From: a virus | Strand: one strand, 5' to 3' | Virus record (IMG/VR): IMGVR_UViG_3300050821_019450 | Span: 1 to 40,263 of that record | DNA: 40,263 nt | In this document: one piece after another, positions 37,829 to 40,263 of the stretch | How positions within the stretch are numbered: the first letter of the stretch is position 1 | Layout: every line of letters begins with the position of its first letter | The notes under the pieces: model-generated | The model's input: only the letters and a program-made list of their open reading frames with translations | The model's database searches: none | What the model was told of the DNA's origin: nothing | Program-made: the position numbers and the translations under genes

Positions 37829-38848
37829 TCACCATCCCCATGGGTAAGAACTGGAGGCCCTCACATAACCCGTGGCCAGGTAATCCCCGGAATCATAAAA
37901 GACCGGGACTGCCTGCTGGCGCATCTCGGACTGATTTTTCTCGATTTGGACCGCTGCCTGAATATGGGCGATCGCTTTCTGCTCGCAGCTGTCGCTCTTG
38001 GCCAGTTGGCGGCTCTTTTTATAGAGTGCAGCCAGGGTGAACTCGATCAGGGCGTCGGTGATATGGCTGATCCGGGGAGTTGAGGAATCGCTATCCAAGG
38101 TGTCGGCTTTCAGCTTCACCTGAGTCCGGTAAACCATCTGGATCGGTAGCCCGTTCTGACTAACCAGAACCGGAGCCGGGTAGAGAACCAGTTGGGTGAA
38201 CATCAACTCACTCATTCCCGGCGGCATTGAAGCCGGGGGAACCAGAGGCGGAAACTGGGCGCCGATCTGGAGGGGCTGAGCCGTAATCCCTTTAGAAAGA
38301 ACATTGATCTGACTAAAGGAATTAGCCGTGGTGACGACCGCCGGGTTAACGGTGTTATCGGGGTTAACGACCGCCTCCACTTTATAGGTTTCCTGAACCA
38401 GGTTACCGTTCTGATCGAGTCCCGAAATAAAGAGGGTGAAAATACTGGGGTCGTAGGAAGTGAAGGTCAACTGCCCGGGATTGAGGTACGGCCAGGCCAG
38501 GTTTTCCGCCCGGTAATAAGCCGGAATCGAGCCGGGAACGGTCAAGTAACGGGTCCCGAAACGTTCCATCCAATCACGTTCCCGGTAACTCAGCCGGGTG
38601 TAATTATTCCCGTCATAAGAGAGCGAAAGAAAAATCACTTCCTCGCAGTCGTAGGGTAAAAAAAGCACCCCGTTAAGAGTGGGGTCCAGCGGGTAGCCTT
38701 CTAAAACCCGCATCGACTCGCGCCAGGCATGGGCATCGTAAAGAGTCTGGTACTTGAGCCGGATGGCTCGTCGAGCGAAATTCATCATCTCGTCGGAGAT
38801 ATCCCCCACGGTTTCACTGGCAAAGCTGGCAATATCCAGGACCGTCAT
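37829..38848 (-). CDS. Head-tail adaptor, gp4-like
   Basis: 339 residues. The N-terminal helices include MNFARRAIRLKYQTLYDAHA followed by WRESM, as in P22 gp4/tail-tube A-like adaptors. A long beta-rich middle follows and a C-terminal helical part (LIEFTLAALYKKSRQLAKSD, then IEKNQSEMRQQAVPV). It should attach the tail to the portal. Its stop is one base from the gp10-like start. Confidence 0.68.
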   Translation of the reverse strand: MTVLDIASFASETVGDISDEMMNFARRAIRLKYQTLYDAHAWRESMRVLEGYPLDPTLNGVLFLPYDCEEVIFLSLSYDGNNYTRLSYRERDWMERFGTRYLTVPGSIPAYYRAENLAWPYLNPGQLTFTSYDPSIFTLFISGLDQNGNLVQETYKVEAVVNPDNTVNPAVVTTANSFSQINVLSKGITAQPLQIGAQFPPLVPPASMPPGMSELMFTQLVLYPAPVLVSQNGLPIQMVYRTQVKLKADTLDSDSSTPRISHITDALIEFTLAALYKKSRQLAKSDSCEQKAIAHIQAAVQIEKNQSEMRQQAVPVFYDSGDYLATGYVRASSSYPWGW

Positions 38849-38857
38849 AATTCACTC

Positions 38858-39622
38858 CTAACCGAGAGCCAATTTTATCGGGGTCGCCCCAACATAAATA
38901 AACAAATTCGTCCCGTCCCACCTGATCTTATAAGTAAAACCATTTCCCACATCGGTGAAGGCTATTCCTCCGTTGCCGCAAGTGACCGTCCCAGATACCC
39001 CCAGGCTGGCACCCGAAATCGCTCCATTGGCCGAAATAGATCCGCTCGACGAAATAGAAGAACTTGCACTCACTGCCCCTGCCGAAACCGTTCCGGCAGT
39101 GGAAAATCCATTAGTGGCTATCGAGTTGGCCGAAAACGATCCGCTCACCCCTAAATTGCCGCTGATGTTTCCACCCGCCGTTGACAAACGCGAGGTGTCA
39201 CTGGGGTGGACATGATCATTACGGGCGTAAGTGGTGCCGGTGCCGACCGCCGCCACCCCGTTCATTGAAGGGGTGGTCACAGAAGGGCCGGGAATAACCG
39301 GTAAAGGATGACAATTATTGTCGCCACCCACGTAATCGGTAGTCCTCCCGCTTAACTGGCGCAACATCCCGTTCTTGGTCGAGTCAGCTACCGGCAGGGT
39401 GCTGGCCACCGAATTAGTAATGGTATCAAACCGGGTCTGAGCCAGGGTGTTGTCGGTCTTTAAGACTAACAACATGTCGGCAATATTCATCGTCGCGCTC
39501 GATGGCTTGTTAGCGATGATATCAGGCTGGACTCGGGCGCGGCCAACGATCCCGTTCATGTTAGAGGCCGCGATATTCCTCTGGCCATCGGTGAATTTCT
39601 CGTCAGTGATCAGTTCACTCAT
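38858..39622 (-). CDS. Tail fibre protein
   Basis: 254 residues. Helical N-terminal anchor (about 1-90), then the tail-fibre landmark VAAVGTGTTYARNDHVHPSD (about 124-143). A repetitive Ser/Gly/Ala shaft (SGSFSANSIATNGFSTAGTV and similar, about 155-205) follows, and a C-terminal DGTNLFIYVGATPIKL strand pair. Such repeats form trimeric beta fibres. It may bind host surface sugars, or serve as a collar or adaptor for the next fibre gene. Confidence 0.75.
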   Translation of the reverse strand: MSELITDEKFTDGQRNIAASNMNGIVGRARVQPDIIANKPSSATMNIADMLLVLKTDNTLAQTRFDTITNSVASTLPVADSTKNGMLRQLSGRTTDYVGGDNNCHPLPVIPGPSVTTPSMNGVAAVGTGTTYARNDHVHPSDTSRLSTAGGNISGNLGVSGSFSANSIATNGFSTAGTVSAGAVSASSSISSSGSISANGAISGASLGVSGTVTCGNGGIAFTDVGNGFTYKIRWDGTNLFIYVGATPIKLALG

Positions 39623-39628
39623 AAATTT

Positions 39629-40263
39629 TTACCATCCTGTGTCTGCGGCGTATTGGGCCTGCCAGATAGAACCAGCGGTCCAATTTGACGGGAAAAACAG
39701 ACCGTCAAATCCAGCATCCCCTAAATTGAGTGCCGAATTCACTGAAGCATCACCACCACCGACTAAAGCCGCCGCATTTGCCGCGCCGGTAATAGGCGAC
39801 CAGAAATTAACCGTTGGAATTTTAGCCATTATTTTCGGGAAAACTACGTTTCCGTAAGCGCCATTTGGTTGACTTGTCGGCGTATAAAATGCTTTACATC
39901 CATTTGACGCAACTGTTCCTGCCTTGGTCGTATACGAATAACTTTTCTGGTAATACCGCAGACACTCATCCAAGTTCTGGGTGAACGGTTTATCGATCAA
40001 GGTCGAGCAAAGCTGTCCCGGTTCGTGTTGGACAAAAGCAATATCGAAGGTTGAATTGACCGGAGACGCCGCAAAGTTGCTTTGACCGACTGCACCCAGA
40101 AAACTAGCGCCAGCCTGCCAAGTATCGTTGGCTGGCGCAGTGATCGTAGCGCCAGCAGCCAAAACAATGCATAATAAATAGGATAGCACCCCTGGGGCCG
40201 TACTGAAATTCCCGCTAGGCCAGACCGGGAGGTTAGGCAACGATATTAATGTCCAGGTATTGG
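39629..40263 (-). CDS. Tail fibre or adsorption protein, C-terminal part
   Basis: The frame is open to the window edge, with 210 residues visible (the TTG at 40240 is an in-frame codon, not a needed start). It has the common ending of phage fibre proteins: NTWTLISL at the edge, ANDTWQAGASFLGAVGQSN, NSTFDIAFVQHEPGQ, and LDECLRYYQKSYSYTT, after which a variable C-terminal region follows. This type of domain assembles sugar-binding jelly rolls. The missing N-terminal part lies outside the window. Confidence 0.75.
   Translation of the reverse strand, partial: NTWTLISLPNLPVWPSGNFSTAPGVLSYLLCIVLAAGATITAPANDTWQAGASFLGAVGQSNFAASPVNSTFDIAFVQHEPGQLCSTLIDKPFTQNLDECLRYYQKSYSYTTKAGTVASNGCKAFYTPTSQPNGAYGNVVFPKIMAKIPTVNFWSPITGAANAAALVGGGDASVNSALNLGDAGFDGLFFPSNWTAGSIWQAQYAADTGW

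Noticed and set aside
1-40263. Terminal repeats, CRISPR arrays, tRNA genes, integrase or attachment site
   Set aside because: The first 20 bases do not recur at the end, and I saw no spaced direct repeats, tRNA cloverleaf or recombinase motifs. I could not run a search, so a divergent tRNA could be missed.

Overview
The window reads as almost all of a tailed-phage genome, about 40 kb, dense with genes and with many 1-4 base stop/start overlaps. I see a large terminase, portal, N4-gp56-like major capsid protein, P22-like tail-completion proteins and several internal-virion-type proteins, but no tape measure or sheath, so a short-tailed (podovirus-like) virion is most likely. There is no integrase, RNA polymerase, CRISPR array, rRNA or recognisable tRNA, so I infer a virulent phage that uses host RNA polymerase. 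The host cannot be named from the sequence. Both Shine-Dalgarno (SD) and A-rich SD-less leaders occur.

Layout. (1) Positions 11940 down to 1 (minus strand): small and large terminase, a tiny membrane protein, two putative surface/appendage proteins (one LamG-like), portal, scaffold-like protein, capsid, a PDQGLP-repeat protein, a degenerate M15-peptidase-like protein, a holin-like membrane protein, and the start of an exported beta-helix protein that runs off the left edge. (2) Positions 12071-13948 (plus): small early genes including a GP88-family protein and a ribbon-helix-helix-like protein. (3) Positions 16943 down to 14131 (minus): a primase-helicase block, opposite in direction to its surroundings and bounded by inverted-repeat DNA. 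(4) Positions 16993-23835 (plus): RuvC-like resolvase, SNF2-type helicase, PD-(D/E)XK nuclease, a possible ssDNA-binding protein and a family A DNA polymerase. (5) Positions 23864-26552 (plus): many very small genes, including tandem paralogues that share one 3' end/RBS module, a HicB-like protein and two related membrane micro-proteins. (6) Positions 40263 down to 26597 (minus): tail fibre proteins, tail-completion proteins and a set of internal/injection proteins, including a 1293-residue protein with amidase and 3D-like domains.

Both window ends lie inside minus-strand adsorption genes, so regions 1 and 6 would form one continuous late operon on a circular map (terminase to head to lysis to fibres to tail to injection proteins). 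The early plus operon diverges from it at 11941-12070, where an operator-like palindrome overlaps a promoter-like sequence. The early genes copy and process DNA, the late genes build and package the virion, and the lysis-like cassette sits between head and fibre genes.
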